DNA from: Metabacillus schmidteae
GTDB lineage: Bacteria > Bacillota > Bacilli > Bacillales > Bacillaceae
Reading direction: 5' to 3'
DNA length: 64,000 bases
NCBI RefSeq assembly: GCF_903166545.1
Contig: NZ_CAESCH010000001.1
Span: forward strand, 2,546,001 to 2,610,000
Shown: positions 63,916-64,000 of the stretch, piece after piece
How the letters are laid out: each line of letters opens with the position of its first letter
Numbering within the stretch: position 1 is the stretch's first letter
Translations under genes and position numbers: made by a program
The notes under the pieces: model-generated
Databases searched by the model: none
Seen by the model: only the letters and a program-made list of their open reading frames with translations
What the model was told of the DNA's origin: nothing

Positions 63916-64000
63916 GTGAATAAAAAGACACTTTTTAATAATGGATGGGAGTTTGCAAAAACCAGTCTAGAAAGTCCTCATGATCCATCTTCATTAAGCT
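63916..64000 (+). CDS. Start of a glycoside hydrolase family 2-like protein (3' truncated by window)
   Basis: 28 codons are visible, beginning with GTG at 63916 behind AAGTGAGG. The peptide MNKKTLFNNGWEFAKT fits the N-terminal 'L.nGWkF' strand of family 2 beta-galactosidases and beta-glucuronidases. A beta-glucuronidase would fit the pathway. The call rests on few residues. Confidence 0.5.
   Translation, partial: MNKKTLFNNGWEFAKTSLESPHDPSSLS

Noticed and set aside
1..64000. CRISPR arrays, tRNA or rRNA genes, insertion sequences, prophage
   Set aside because: I looked for evenly spaced repeats, cloverleaf genes and transposase or integrase motifs and saw none that could be supported.

Overview
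The window looks like a chromosome segment of a low-GC, endospore-forming Bacillaceae species (Bacillus sensu lato). The signs are a CotY/CotZ-type coat protein, many YheC/YheD-type coat-associated ATP-grasp proteins, a PerR-box catalase close to Bacillus KatA, CcpA cre sites, a XylR-type operator and Bacillus-like ribosome binding sites. No rRNA, tRNA, CRISPR array, transposase or prophage gene was found.

Layout. (1) 1-4.3 kb: a tightly overlapping operon of an NAD-dependent epimerase/dehydrogenase (cut by the window edge), a metallo-beta-lactamase-fold hydrolase, a PaaK/F390-synthetase-like adenylating enzyme and a GNAT-like protein, probably a small lipid or secondary-metabolite pathway. 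(2) 4.3-12.2 kb: mixed genes (GH18 hydrolase, CE12-type acetylesterase, acyl-CoA ligase, DEAD-box helicase, PAP2 phosphatase, a coiled-coil and a Cys-rich protein), plus three small minus-strand genes, one of them an FbpA-like gene behind a strong promoter and a perfect cre site. (3) 12.4-38.3 kb: a spore-surface locus. It holds five YheC/YheD-type ATP-grasp proteins, one further ATP-grasp ligase, a MurF-like ligase, an aminoacyltransferase-like GNAT, CotY/CotZ, and an A+T-rich sugar block. That block has six glycosyltransferases (three mutual paralogues), a pyruvyltransferase, RmlA, a UDP-glucose dehydrogenase and two tandem QueC-like PP-loop enzymes, with a possible vestige of a third. (4) 38.7-50.4 kb: housekeeping and stress genes: katA, an acyl-CoA thioesterase, the NAD salvage group pncA-pncB-nadE, a short-chain dehydrogenase, a two-component system with two PepSY proteins, and a glnA lacking an adjacent glnR. 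(5) 50.5-64 kb: a broken ZIP-like gene and then a (methyl)glucuronoxylan/glucuronate regulon: xylA, aguA (GH67), a Gfo/Idh oxidoreductase, an LplB/YtcP/LplA-type ABC importer, a YesL-like protein, an unusual Nif3-like protein, uxuA, a GntR/FCD regulator and the start of a GH2 hydrolase.

How the parts work together. In region 5 the importer probably takes up aldouronates, AguA removes the (4-O-methyl)glucuronate, XylA handles xylose and UxuA the glucuronate branch. An identical 16-bp element, ACTACCATACTAGTAT, occurs three times at likely control points and is the probable operator of the GntR-family regulator. In region 3 the peptide-bond-type ligases and the sugar-nucleotide and glycosyltransferase genes suggest a spore-surface polymer or glycoconjugate. 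The PP-loop pair and the MurF/ATP-grasp/GNAT group are the least explained and most interesting parts.
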